A DNA stretch of 64,000 nt from AC-32 sp038237925 (GTDB taxonomy: Bacteria; Actinomycetota; Thermoleophilia; Gaiellales; Gaiellaceae). Positions 31,310 through 40,065 of the stretch are shown piece after piece. The notes beneath the pieces were generated by a model, which made no database searches, was not told where the DNA came from, and saw only the letters and a list, made by a program, of their open reading frames with translations. A program made the position numbers and the translations under genes. Numbering within the stretch: the stretch's first letter is position 1; every line of letters starts with the position of its first letter. The DNA lies in assembly GCA_038237925.1 (NCBI GenBank), contig JBBRYF010000012.1:10631-74630 (forward strand), written 5' to 3'.

Positions 31310-32512
31310 TCATCCCGTGATCTGCGTCCAGGCTGTCTGCCACTTGCTGTAGTCGACGCAGTCCTTCTTGCCGTTGCCGCAATCGGCCACGGGCGTCTTC
31401 CAGAACTTGATCGACTTGAAGTACGCGTCCGGCGCGTTCGCGTGGTACTGGGCGCACGAGCCGGCCTGGATCTTGTTCATGAAGAGACACGCCTTCGTGT
31501 TGGCGGGGGTTTCGCCGAACCCGAGCGCCTGCTGCGCCTGGACCTTCGGCGTCGAGACCCACTTCATCCACATGTAGGCGCAGTTCGGATGCTTTGCCTT
31601 CTTGGCCAGCATCCACGTGTCGGCCCAGCCGGTGGCGCCTTCCTTCGGGATGATCTCCCTGACCGGCACCTTGTCGGACTGGAGGGTCAGCGTCTGGTAC
31701 GGCCACGCCGCCCCCATCGTCACGTCGCCGTTCTTGAACGCGGTGATCTCGTCCGAGGCGTAGCCCCAGTACGTCTTGACGAGGGACTTCTGCTGCTTCA
31801 GGAGCTTGATCGTCGCGTCGAGCTGCGACTGGGTCAGCTCGTAGGGATCGGTGATCCCGAGCGACGGCTTGGTCTTCGACAGGTAGAGCGCCGCGTCCGC
31901 GATCTGGATCGGGTTGTTGGGCACCGTGATCTTGCCCTTGTTGGCGGGGCTGTACAGCGTCGACCAGGACGTGGGCGCGGGTGTCGCCTTCTGCGTGTTG
32001 TAGAGGAGCGTGTTCGGGCCCCACTGCAGCGAGACGCCGTAGTGCACGCCCTTGACGGTGTTGTGCGCCGGCGACTTCAGCTGCGGGATGAAGTCCTTCC
32101 AGCCCGGGATCAGGTTGACGTTGACGGGCTGCACGTCGCCGCCGAAGATGAGGCGCAGCGTCGCGTCGCCGGAGGCCGAGACCATGTCGTACTGGCCGCC
32201 TCCGCCGCCGCCACCGGTGCGCATCAGCGCGACCATTTGGTTCGACGAGCCAGCGTCCTTCAGATGTACCTTGCAGCCCGTCTGGGTCTCGAAGGGCTTG
32301 CGCCAGGTGGCGAGCGCGTAGCCCGGCCACTCGATCAGGTTCAGCTTGCCTTCGCCTTTGCCGATCGCGGTCGGGAGATTCGACCCGCCCGTGCTCGACG
32401 TCTTGTCACTGCTGCTCTTGCTCGAGCCGCAGCCGGCGGCCGTGATCGCGAGCGCGCCGACAAGGAGCGTGCACGCGCTCCAGCCGAGGACCCGCCTGTG
32501 GTGCCTCGTCAT
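31310..32512 (-). CDS. potD: polyamine-binding lipoprotein (PotD-type), system 2
   Basis: 400 residues. Ordinary Sec lipoprotein signal (VLGWSACTLLVGALAITAAGCGSS), unlike the Tat-like signal of system 1. LNLIEWPGYALATWRKPFE and the later LQWGPNTLLYNT are typical of the extracellular solute-binding family 1/PotD group. A glycine run (seven Gly) interrupts the chain near residue 103. The ATG at 32512 has AAGGAG four bases upstream and overlaps the potA stop (ATGA). Confidence 0.88.
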   Translation of the reverse strand: MTRHHRRVLGWSACTLLVGALAITAAGCGSSKSSSDKTSSTGGSNLPTAIGKGEGKLNLIEWPGYALATWRKPFETQTGCKVHLKDAGSSNQMVALMRTGGGGGGGQYDMVSASGDATLRLIFGGDVQPVNVNLIPGWKDFIPQLKSPAHNTVKGVHYGVSLQWGPNTLLYNTQKATPAPTSWSTLYSPANKGKITVPNNPIQIADAALYLSKTKPSLGITDPYELTQSQLDATIKLLKQQKSLVKTYWGYASDEITAFKNGDVTMGAAWPYQTLTLQSDKVPVREIIPKEGATGWADTWMLAKKAKHPNCAYMWMKWVSTPKVQAQQALGFGETPANTKACLFMNKIQAGSCAQYHANAPDAYFKSIKFWKTPVADCGNGKKDCVDYSKWQTAWTQITG

Positions 32513-33588
32513 CGTTCTCCTTCCGTTTCCTCTGGGGGGTTGTCGATCTCGAGCTGGTGTTCTGGGCGCCACTCGAGGAGGACCGCACGACCCTTGGCGT
32601 CGAGGGCCTGGGCCGACGAGGTCTCGAGGTTCTGTTGGACGACCTGGAGCTCCCCGCCACGGTCGAGCTCGACCGCGAAGCGGGTCACCATCCCTGCGTA
32701 GACGACATCGCGGATCCGCCCGGTCTCGGCGCGCATCCCGCCGGCCGCCGTCGAGCCTGCGTCGCTCAGGTGGATCTTCTCGGGGCGCACGGCAAAGAGC
32801 TTGCCGTCGCGCTCGAGCTCGTTGGAGACGCCGACGAAGCCGGCCACGAAGGCGCTTGCCGGCCGCTCGTAGACCTCCGCCGGTGTGCCGAGCTGCTCGA
32901 TCCGCCCCTCGTTGAAGACGGCCAGACGGTCGCTCATCGTCAGCGCCTCGTCCTGGTCGTGGGTGACGTAGACGAACGTGATCCCCAGGTCTTGCTGGAG
33001 GCTCTTGAGGAAGAGCTGCATCTCCTGGCGGAGCTTCAGGTCGAGCGCCCCGAGCGGCTCGTCGAGCAGCAACACCTCCGGCCGGTTCACGAGCGCGCGG
33101 GCGAGCGCCACACGCTGGCGCTGGCCGCCGGAGAGCTGGACGGGCTTGCGCGTCCCGAGGCCTGGCAGGCGCATTCGCCCCAGCACGTCCTCGACGCGGC
33201 CTTCGCGGTCGCGGCGGGAGACGCCCTTCACGCGCAGGCCGTAGCCGACGTTCTCGGCGACCGTCATGTGCGGGAAGAGCGCGTAGTCCTGGAAGACGGT
33301 GTTGACATCACGGGCGTACGGCGGCACGTCGGAGACGTCACGTCCGGCGAGCTCGACCCGGCCCGCGTCGGGCCGCTCGAACCCCGCGATCAGCCGCAGC
33401 GTCGTCGTCTTGCCCGAGCCCGAGGGTCCGAGGAGTGTGAAGAACTCACCCGCGCGGATCTCGAGGTCGACGCCGTCGACCGCGGCCACCTCGCCGTAGT
33501 TCTTGTGCAGCCCTTCGAGACGCACGGCCGGCGACGCGCCCGTCTGCGCGTCGAGGGGCCGCTCCTCGGTTCGCTCCTGCAATGACAC
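32509..33588 (-). CDS. potA: polyamine ABC transporter ATP-binding protein (PotA), system 2
   Basis: 359 residues. Walker A GPSGSGKT at 54-61, signature LSGGQRQRVALARAL, Walker B LLLDEPLGALDLKL, and the C-terminal regulatory domain (FAVRPEKIHLSDAG). GTG start at 33588, 12 bp after the stop of the small zinc-ribbon gene, which may be the first gene of this operon. Confidence 0.92.
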   Translation of the reverse strand: MSLQERTEERPLDAQTGASPAVRLEGLHKNYGEVAAVDGVDLEIRAGEFFTLLGPSGSGKTTTLRLIAGFERPDAGRVELAGRDVSDVPPYARDVNTVFQDYALFPHMTVAENVGYGLRVKGVSRRDREGRVEDVLGRMRLPGLGTRKPVQLSGGQRQRVALARALVNRPEVLLLDEPLGALDLKLRQEMQLFLKSLQQDLGITFVYVTHDQDEALTMSDRLAVFNEGRIEQLGTPAEVYERPASAFVAGFVGVSNELERDGKLFAVRPEKIHLSDAGSTAAGGMRAETGRIRDVVYAGMVTRFAVELDRGGELQVVQQNLETSSAQALDAKGRAVLLEWRPEHQLEIDNPPEETEGER

Positions 33589-33600
33589 CGCCGGGCGCGA

Positions 33601-33738
33601 TTATTGCCGGTTCTTCGAGGCAGGCGCGCACGACTGCGGCTCGCCCTCGCAGCAGCCGAGCTTGAACGCGCAGCGCGGGCACTGCCACGTCTGATGGCGC
33701 CAGTCCATCGCCGCCCCGCAGCGCAGGCAGCATTCCAC
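33601..33738 (-). CDS. 45-residue zinc-ribbon protein
   Basis: GTG start at 33738. The chain is very cysteine-rich: E-C-C-L-R-C-G-A-A-M-D-W-R-H-Q-T-W-Q-C-P-R-C, then L-G-C-C-E-G-E and a last Cys. Two C-x2-C pairs separated by a turn with Trp-Arg-His form a typical zinc ribbon. The frame is open upstream and no ribosome binding site decides the start, so it could be longer by up to about 20 residues. It is adjacent to, and in the same direction as, potA of system 2. The role is unknown; small ribbons of this type often accompany larger enzymes. Confidence 0.55.
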   Translation of the reverse strand: MECCLRCGAAMDWRHQTWQCPRCAFKLGCCEGEPQSCAPASKNRQ

Positions 33739-33788
33739 CGTGTCGTGCTCGCGATCCAGAGAGGCGACGCTAGCCGTCGCGCCGGACG

Positions 33789-33998
33789 CTATTCGCCCGC
33801 GACCTGCGCGTCCTCGACGCTCTTCGCCTGGCCGACGAGCTCGTCGCCGAGGTCAGGCTTCAAGGCACGGCCGCCGGCGTGACGGCGCGCCAGCGCGGCG
33901 AGCCGCTCAATGGCGTGCGACCGGCGGCGGGCGCCGTTCTGGGGGTCGAAGAAGTACGCCAGAACCGCACCGAACACGGCGAATCGAAGTCGTTTCAT
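33789..33998 (-). CDS. small YtxH-like membrane-associated protein
   Basis: 69 residues. One short hydrophobic segment (RFAVFGAVLAYFFDP) followed by DPQNGARRRSHAIERL, a motif common in short actinobacterial YtxH-like proteins. ATG at 33998 follows AGGAGG. The function is unknown; it is likely anchored at the membrane with its charged tail in the cytoplasm. Confidence 0.65.
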   Translation of the reverse strand: MKRLRFAVFGAVLAYFFDPQNGARRRSHAIERLAALARRHAGGRALKPDLGDELVGQAKSVEDAQVAGE

Positions 33999-34041
33999 CT
34001 CAGCCTCCTGGTTGCGAAACCGAGAGCCTAGGCGATGGTGG

Positions 34042-34332
34042 TCAGTCGCCCCAGTCGAAGTCGCGGGACCGGCTCCACAGGCCTTCGGCGTCCGGCTCGG
34101 ACTCCTCGGTCGGCCAGGCGATCGGCGTCCGCTCGGTCGTGATCGCGGACTCCTCGCCGTCCATCGTCTCTTCGATGCGGGCCTGCTCCTCGGTCTTGAA
34201 GAGCGGATGGTTCTCGAACGGGTCCTCCGACTTGTAGCGGTCGAGCGGCAACTCCCCCTCGAGCTCCGAGTTCTTCTGCTTCAGCTCGAGGTGGTCTTGG
34301 ATGACTTGTGCAAACAGCGAAGAGGTCTCCAC
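34042..34332 (-). CDS. hypothetical acidic protein, 96 residues
   Basis: The GTG at 34332 is preceded by GGAGGAG at eight bases, so the short start is preferred over a longer frame that runs to 34746. The product is hydrophilic and acidic (SLFAQVIQDHLELKQKNSEL, RYKSEDPFENHPLFKTEEQA, ending SRDFDWGD). It has no membrane segment. Not a family I can name. It lies downstream of the GGDEF gene, on the same strand. Confidence 0.6.
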   Translation of the reverse strand: METSSLFAQVIQDHLELKQKNSELEGELPLDRYKSEDPFENHPLFKTEEQARIEETMDGEESAITTERTPIAWPTEESEPDAEGLWSRSRDFDWGD

Positions 34333-34405
34333 CGGCGATGCTCCTCCGTGGGGTTCATGGGCAAGCGGCCGATTGTAACGCCTAAACCCGCAGACAGCAG
34401 CGCTT

Positions 34406-36166
34406 CTAGGTCCGGCGCGCCGTCGGACGCGCCGTGACGACGCGGTTCTTGCCGGCCCGCTTGGCCTCGTAGAGGGCTCCGTCGGCGGCCGCGACCAGGC
34501 CGTCGCCACGGGCCGCCTCCGGGTAGGCGGCGACGCCGAGGCTGACAGTGACGTGGATGCGCGTGCCGTCCGGGGAGAGGATCGTGCGGTTCTCGAGCGC
34601 GAGCCGGGTCCGCTCGGCGAGGCGGGCCGCGCCGTCGAGGTCCGTCCCGGGGAGGACGATCGCGAACTCCTCGCCGCCCCAGCGCGCGGGCAGGTCGATC
34701 TCGCGGACGCACTCGCGCAACGTCTCGGCGAACTCGACGAGGACACCGTCGCCCACGGGGTGGCCGAAGCGGTCGTTGATCGATTTGAAGCTGTCGAGGT
34801 CCGCGAGCACGAACGCGACCGAGCCGCCGAAGCGCTCCGCGCGCATCAGCTCGCCGGCAAGCGCCTCCTCGCAGTGGCGGCGATTGGCGAGGCCCGTGAG
34901 CATGTCGACAAGGGCTTGGCGCGCGACGATCCGGTGCAGCCGCGCGTTCTCGAGCGCAATGGCGGCGTGCGCGACGAGGGTCGCTGCGGTCCGCCGCTGC
35001 TCGACGCTGAAATCCCGGCCCGAGAGCGTGAGCGTGCCGAAGCTCTGGCGTCCCGCCGTCAGCGGCAGCTCGAAGCCCTCGCCGCGGTCTGAGAGCGTTC
35101 CCGACTGCACGATCTCCCCGGCGAGCCCGACGACGAGACCGCCGGTCGCGCCGGTCGTCTCGACCACGGTTTCCACGATCACGCGCAGGAGCTGGTCGAC
35201 ATCGTGCGTTGCGGCGAGCGCCTCCCCGAAGCGGACGTTGGCGTCGCGCAGGCGCGCGCGCTCGGCGCCCAGCTCCTCGACCCGGGCCTCGAGCTGGTCG
35301 GCCATCTCGTTGAACGCGAGTCCGAGGCGGCCGAACTCGTCGCGACCCTGCACCTCGACCCGCCGGTCCAGCCGGCCACTGGCGATCGCGTTCGCCGCGC
35401 TCACGAGCCGGCCGAGCGAGGCAACGATCGAGCGCCCGACGGCGTAGGCGAGAAGAGCGATCAGCGCGAGCGAGAGCAGCAGGCCGATCAGGAGACGGCG
35501 GTCGGCGGCGGCGACCGCGTGGTCGATGCGCCCCTGTGGTGCAAGCAGCGCGAGAGCGGGCCCAGGCGCGCCCTCCTGCCGGCCCGCACTAAGTGCACGG
35601 TAGGGGTGACCACGCACGGCGATCGTCGTCGCCCTCGGCGGGGCCGGCAATTCGGCACCGCGGAGAGCAGCAGGACCTGCGGCCACGCGCCCGGCCTCGA
35701 GCACGACCAGCGCATCATCGGGGTCGAGGCCGGCCTGAGTTCCTAGGCGGTCGAGCGACGACGAAGTCAGCGGCACGCCGCCAATCAGCGTTCCGACCCG
35801 CTTCCCTCGGACGAGCACGAGGATGCGCATGCCAGCCCCGAACATCCTGGGGCCGAACGAAAAGTCCCGGGTCTCCAGCCGCACGCCACGGCTCGCTGAG
35901 ACCAGCCGCCCCAGCTCTGCGCGGTTGCCGCGTTGGAGCGCCTGCTGGAAGCTTTTTCGGCGCGCGAGGCGTTTTGCTCGCGCGCCTGCCGCGGCGAGTT
36001 CCGTCCTATACGCCGGTAGCACCGCTCGCAGTCCGGCTTGGAGCCGGACGTCCACCCGCCGCGTCTCGCTGCGGCTCTCGACCGCGTGGAGTCCCCACCC
36101 TGCGGCGCCGAGTGGGAGCAGTGAAACGAGCAATAAGTACGCGACTAGCTTGAGCTTGAAGCTCAT
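34406..36166 (-). CDS. membrane-bound diguanylate cyclase (HAMP-GAF-GGDEF)
   Basis: 586 residues. First helix about 8-25, an extracellular sensor region of roughly 190 residues (dCACHE-like by position), second helix about 225-245 (LLIGLLLSLALIALLAYAVG), a HAMP segment (SIVASLGRLVSAANAIASGRLDRRVEV), a GAF-like domain around 320-400, and a C-terminal GGDEF domain. The active-site motif is GGEEF (RWGGEEFAIVLPG), which is catalytically competent. It would make c-di-GMP from GTP in response to an outside signal. No separate I-site RxxD is evident. ATG at 36166. Confidence 0.88.
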   Translation of the reverse strand: MSFKLKLVAYLLLVSLLPLGAAGWGLHAVESRSETRRVDVRLQAGLRAVLPAYRTELAAAGARAKRLARRKSFQQALQRGNRAELGRLVSASRGVRLETRDFSFGPRMFGAGMRILVLVRGKRVGTLIGGVPLTSSSLDRLGTQAGLDPDDALVVLEAGRVAAGPAALRGAELPAPPRATTIAVRGHPYRALSAGRQEGAPGPALALLAPQGRIDHAVAAADRRLLIGLLLSLALIALLAYAVGRSIVASLGRLVSAANAIASGRLDRRVEVQGRDEFGRLGLAFNEMADQLEARVEELGAERARLRDANVRFGEALAATHDVDQLLRVIVETVVETTGATGGLVVGLAGEIVQSGTLSDRGEGFELPLTAGRQSFGTLTLSGRDFSVEQRRTAATLVAHAAIALENARLHRIVARQALVDMLTGLANRRHCEEALAGELMRAERFGGSVAFVLADLDSFKSINDRFGHPVGDGVLVEFAETLRECVREIDLPARWGGEEFAIVLPGTDLDGAARLAERTRLALENRTILSPDGTRIHVTVSLGVAAYPEAARGDGLVAAADGALYEAKRAGKNRVVTARPTARRT

Positions 36167-36239
36167 GACTCACAATTTAGGTTGATAGCGATTGCCGCCG
36201 ATACCATGACCAAGTGATTCGGCATAAGACGGGGAGCTC

Positions 36240-36971
36240 GTGAGCAGGGGTCTCACATTCATGGCCGCCGCCGCAGTTACGGGAACTGCGTTTGCGTCAG
36301 CTGTGTCGCTACCTGCGCTCGTTACGCTCGGCTCGGATCCCCCGCCGAAGTCGCTGCCGCTCGTAGGTGGCGGCTCACGCACATTCGTACCTGCTGCGCC
36401 GCTCGCACCAGCTCAGGCCGGAACGCGTGGCCGGCAGAGCGGCCGAGGAGCGCTCCCCGCTGAGAATGCGGGCCTGGCGAACATTCTCCCGGGAAGCGCC
36501 TCGTCTTTGGGGGCATTCCCTGTGAATCCTCGCGGCGCCGGGCCTGTGGGGCGTACCGCAGCGCCTGCTCCCGGGAACGTTCGGCCAACTCGGCCCCCGC
36601 CACCTCCGCCCCCGCCGCCTCCTCCTCCTCCTCCTCCCCCGCCGCCGCCGCCGCCGCCTCCGCCGCCGCCTCCTCCTCCGCCGCCGCCGCCCGCGTCGGC
36701 TCCGGTACACAGGCATGGACGCGGCCTGGGGCACCAGAAGCCCAAGCACGATCCCGGGCCTCCGCCGAAGCACGACCCCGGGCCTCCGCCCAAGCACGAT
36801 CCCGGGCCTCCGCCCAAGCACGATCCCGGGCCTCCGCCCAAGCACGACCCCGGGCCTCCGCCGAAGCACGATCCCGGGCCTCCGCCCAAGCACGATCCCG
36901 GGCCTCCGCCCAAGCACGATCCGCCACCTTCAGGCGGCGGGGACGGAAACGGCCGCGGCCGGAAGCGCTAG
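36240..36971 (+). CDS. secreted proline-rich protein with KHDPGPPP repeats
   Basis: 243 residues. The signal-like start (GTG at 36240, then LTFMAAAAVTGTAFASAVSLPA) suggests export. Residues about 119-150 are 32 prolines in a row. Then come His-Arg-His-Gly basic residues, and about 169-224 contain seven perfect KHDPGPPP octapeptides and a shortened eighth. The end is Gly-rich. It would be an extended, polyproline-II, cell-wall-associated protein; the His/Asp/Lys pattern may bind metal ions or polysaccharide. Function unknown. It is divergent from the GGDEF gene. Confidence 0.7.
   Translation: MSRGLTFMAAAAVTGTAFASAVSLPALVTLGSDPPPKSLPLVGGGSRTFVPAAPLAPAQAGTRGRQSGRGALPAENAGLANILPGSASSLGAFPVNPRGAGPVGRTAAPAPGNVRPTRPPPPPPPPPPPPPPPPPPPPPPPPPPPPPPPPPASAPVHRHGRGLGHQKPKHDPGPPPKHDPGPPPKHDPGPPPKHDPGPPPKHDPGPPPKHDPGPPPKHDPGPPPKHDPPPSGGGDGNGRGRKR
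36744..36911 (+). repeat. 24-bp tandem repeat, seven copies, inside a CDS
   Basis: Seven copies of a 24-bp unit coding Lys-His-Asp-Pro-Gly-Pro-Pro-Pro, followed by a partial eighth copy. Copies differ only at two wobble positions (GAT/GAC and CCC/CCG). The period and near identity fit slippage or unequal exchange, so copy number may vary between strains. Confidence 0.9.
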
Positions 36972-36980
36972 GCTCCCGCC

Positions 36981-37154
36981 GTGCCTCCCTTCCGCGTTCT
37001 GCGCCGCGCCGGCCCACTTGGCGTCGCACTCACCGCCTGGGACATCTGGCGGCGCATCCCGAAGCAGCACCGGAAGACAATCGTCCGCCAAGCTCGCAAG
37101 CACGGGCCGAAGGTCGCCGCTCGCGTGATGCAGCAGCGGCAGCGCCGCCGCTAG
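36981..37154 (+). CDS. 57-residue basic small protein
   Basis: GTG at 36981, nine bases after the stop of the proline-rich gene; no clear ribosome binding site. The product is very basic and helical (GVALTAWDIWRRIPKQHRKTI, ending MQQRQRRR). It could bind nucleic acid or an acidic surface. Its stop nearly touches the convergent sucA stop. The function is unknown. Confidence 0.55.
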   Translation: MPPFRVLRRAGPLGVALTAWDIWRRIPKQHRKTIVRQARKHGPKVAARVMQQRQRRR

Positions 37155-37156
37155 AG

Positions 37157-40015
37157 CTAGCTCAGCGCCTGGCGCACGATCCGGTCCTGCTCTTGTAGGT
37201 GCGCGGTCGGGTAGCCCTCGGACGGGCTCGCGCGCCACGGGCGGCCGACGAATCGCAGCTTCACGCCCTGTGGCAGTGTCTCCTCGAGCCGGTGGCGGAT
37301 CGCCCGCCAGGGGCCCATGTTCTGCGGCTCCTCCTGGGCCCAGACGAGCTCCTCGAGGTGCGGGAACGAGCGGACGAGCTCGGTGGCCGCCGCGACCGGG
37401 AAGGGATAAAGCTGCTCGAGCCGCCCGACCGCGATCCAGTCGTCCGGGTCACGGAGCTCGTGCCCGACCAGGTCGTAGTAGACCTTGCCGGAGCAGAGCA
37501 CGAGGCGGCGCACCTCCGCCGCGTCCGCGGATGGGTCGCCCAGCACCGGCCGGAACGAGGCCTCGGTGAGCTCGGGCAGCGGCGACGCTGCCTGCTTCAG
37601 TCGCAGCAGCCCCTTCGGCGTCATCACGACGAGGGGCCGAGCGCTCGGGTCGAGCGCCTGCCTGCGGAGCAGATGGAAGTACTGCGCCGCGGTCGTGCAG
37701 TTGACGATGCGGATGTTCTCCTGCGCCGCGAGCTGGAGGAAACGCTCCAGCCGTGCGCTCGAGTGCTCCGGCCCGTTGCCCTCGTAGCCGTGCGGCAACA
37801 GCAGCGTCAGGCGTGAGGTCTGTCCCCACTTCGAGAGTCCCGAGACGATGAACTGGTCGATCACCGTCTGGGCGCCGTTGACGAAGTCGCCGAACTGCGC
37901 CTCCCAGGCGACGAGCGCCTCGGGCGCGGCGACCGAGTAGCCATACTCGAAGCCGAGGCACGCTTCCTCGGAGAGCGGCGAGTTGTGGATCTCGAAGGAT
38001 GCCGTCGCCTCGCCCAGGTGCTGGATGGGCGCGTACGCCTGCCCGTTCTCCGCGTCGTGCAGGACGAGGTGCCGGTGCGAGAACGTGCCGCGCTCGGTGT
38101 CCTGGCCGGTCAGCCGCACGGGGATGCCCTCGACGAGCAGGCTCCCGAACGCGAGCTCCTCGGCCTGGCCCCAGTCGATGCCGCCGTCGCTGAGCGCGAC
38201 GCGCCTGCGGTCGAGCTGCTTGGCGAGCTTCGGGTTGACGGTGAAGCCGTCGGGCACGCGCAGCAGCTCATCGTTCAGTGCGCGCAGCCGGTCGGCCGGG
38301 ACCGCAGTCACGACCTCCGTGCCGGTCGAGGCCGGGATGCGGCCCTCGTACGCGACGGCTGGAATGCCCTGGCCGAAGGTCGTCCTCAGTCGCTCGTGGG
38401 CCTCTTTCAGCGTCGTGTCCACGCGCGCGGTCATCGCGTCCACGTCTTCCTGCGTGACGACGCCCTCGTCGATGAGCGCGTGCGCGTACTGCTCGCGCAC
38501 GCTCGGCTGCTGTTCGATCCGCGCGGCCATCAGCGGCTGCGTGTACGCGGCCTCGTCCTGCTCGTTGTGACCGTGGCGGCGGTAGCCGACGAGGTCGATC
38601 ACGACGTCGGTGCAGAAGTGGCGCCTGAACGCCATCGCCAGGCGCACCGCCGAGAGGGCAGCCTCGGGATCGTCGGCGTTAACGTGGATGATTGGGAGGT
38701 CGAAGCCCTTCGCCAGGTCGCTCGAGTAGCGCGTCGAGCGCGCGTCGGCCGGATCGGTTGTGAAACCGATCTGGTTGTTGGCGATCAGATGCAGGCTGCC
38801 ACCGGTCGAGTATCCGCCGAGATCGGCCAGGTTGAGCGTCTCGGCCACGACGCCCTGCGCGGGGAACGCCGCATCGCCGTGGATCTGGACCGCCATCGCG
38901 ACCGAGGAGTCGTGGTAGCCGGTCGGCGTGGAGCGGTCGGTCTGCTCGGCGCGCGTCCGGCCCTCGACAACTGGGTCGACAGCCTCGAGGTGGCTCGGGT
39001 TCGAGGCAAGCGTGACGGTGATCTCGCCGGCGGGCGTGCTGCGCGTGCCTTCGGCGCCGAGGTGGTACTTGACGTCCCCGGTCCCGCCCTCCGGATCGGA
39101 GACGACGGCCTCGAGCGTGCGTTCGCCCTCAAACTCGCGCAGGATCGTCTCGTAGGAGCGGCCGATCACGTGGGCAAGAACGTTCAGACGGCCGCGGTGT
39201 GCCATGCCGAGCACGACCTCGTGGCCACCTTCCTCGGCGGAGAGCACGATTGCCTCGTCCAGCATCGGCACCATCACGTCGAGACCTTCGACAGAGAACT
39301 GCTTCTGGCCGAGGAACGCGCGGCGGAGGTAGCGCTCGAAGCCCTCGACCTGCGTCAGGCGTTCGAGCAGGCGACGCTTCTCCTCGGCGGGGAGCTTGTG
39401 GTGGTAGCGACGACCCTCGATCACGCTTCGCAGCCAAACCCGCTGCTCGTGATCGGATATGTGCTCGATCTCGTAGGCACTCGTGCCGCAGTAGACCTGC
39501 TGGAGCTGCGGGATCACGTCGGCGAGCGTCTCGCCCTCGACGTGGACTCCAAGGATCGTCGCCGGGATCAGCCGCTGCAGCTCCGGCGTCAGCTTCGGCT
39601 CGCGCCGCTCCGGCTCGAGGGACGGATCGCCCACCGGCTCGCCGCCGAGCGGGTCGAGCCGCGCCGCGAGGTGCCCGTACGTGCGGTAGGCGGTGACGAG
39701 CGCCATCGCGGCCGCGACGGCTGCGAGCAGCTTCTCGTCCGGAGCCGCGACGAGAGTCGGGACGGGCTCGACCGCTGCGACCGCGGGCGCAGAAGCCGGG
39801 ACCGGCGGCGGCGCCGGGGACACGTGCCCGTTGCCGTCCTCCTGGAGCAGCTCGACGAGCCGCGCCAGTCCGGGATGCGTCGCGACGAGATCGCTTGCGC
39901 CGCTCTCGAAGAGCGCGCGCCACTCGCTCGGGACCGCATCTGGGTTCTCGAGGTACTGCTCAAGGAGTGCGCTTGCGTAGCCCGCGTTTAGGCCGTCGAC
40001 GTCGTGCATGCTCAT
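37157..40015 (-). CDS. sucA: 2-oxoglutarate dehydrogenase E1 component
   Basis: 952 residues, thiamine-diphosphate enzyme of the TCA cycle that decarboxylates 2-oxoglutarate. The E1o N-terminal helix (LEQYLENPDAVPSEWRALFES) is present, then a Pro/Ala linker. The catalytic core has GMAHRGRLNVLAHV, GDAAFPAQGVVAETLNL (ThDP loop), NNQIGFTTDP and a C-terminal pyrimidine-binding domain (HGYEGNGPEHSSARLERFLQL). Mycobacterial Kgd proteins of about 1230 residues carry an extra E2 domain in front; this one does not, so a separate E2 is needed elsewhere. ATG at 40015 (or the ATG two codons later). It is convergent with the 57-residue gene. Confidence 0.92.
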   Translation of the reverse strand: MSMHDVDGLNAGYASALLEQYLENPDAVPSEWRALFESGASDLVATHPGLARLVELLQEDGNGHVSPAPPPVPASAPAVAAVEPVPTLVAAPDEKLLAAVAAAMALVTAYRTYGHLAARLDPLGGEPVGDPSLEPERREPKLTPELQRLIPATILGVHVEGETLADVIPQLQQVYCGTSAYEIEHISDHEQRVWLRSVIEGRRYHHKLPAEEKRRLLERLTQVEGFERYLRRAFLGQKQFSVEGLDVMVPMLDEAIVLSAEEGGHEVVLGMAHRGRLNVLAHVIGRSYETILREFEGERTLEAVVSDPEGGTGDVKYHLGAEGTRSTPAGEITVTLASNPSHLEAVDPVVEGRTRAEQTDRSTPTGYHDSSVAMAVQIHGDAAFPAQGVVAETLNLADLGGYSTGGSLHLIANNQIGFTTDPADARSTRYSSDLAKGFDLPIIHVNADDPEAALSAVRLAMAFRRHFCTDVVIDLVGYRRHGHNEQDEAAYTQPLMAARIEQQPSVREQYAHALIDEGVVTQEDVDAMTARVDTTLKEAHERLRTTFGQGIPAVAYEGRIPASTGTEVVTAVPADRLRALNDELLRVPDGFTVNPKLAKQLDRRRVALSDGGIDWGQAEELAFGSLLVEGIPVRLTGQDTERGTFSHRHLVLHDAENGQAYAPIQHLGEATASFEIHNSPLSEEACLGFEYGYSVAAPEALVAWEAQFGDFVNGAQTVIDQFIVSGLSKWGQTSRLTLLLPHGYEGNGPEHSSARLERFLQLAAQENIRIVNCTTAAQYFHLLRRQALDPSARPLVVMTPKGLLRLKQAASPLPELTEASFRPVLGDPSADAAEVRRLVLCSGKVYYDLVGHELRDPDDWIAVGRLEQLYPFPVAAATELVRSFPHLEELVWAQEEPQNMGPWRAIRHRLEETLPQGVKLRFVGRPWRASPSEGYPTAHLQEQDRIVRQALS

Positions 40016-40065
40016 CGTCTTTGTTGTACCAACCGGGATCCCTCCCGGCGCGGATCTTCGCGCGC

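Noticed and set aside
36744..36911. CRISPR array
   Set aside because: The 24-bp units follow each other without spacers and code for a regular octapeptide.
40020..40065. Two short hairpins upstream of sucA as a riboswitch
   Set aside because: They are short, lack any known conserved aptamer core, and fit a plain 5' leader or a terminator of nothing visible.
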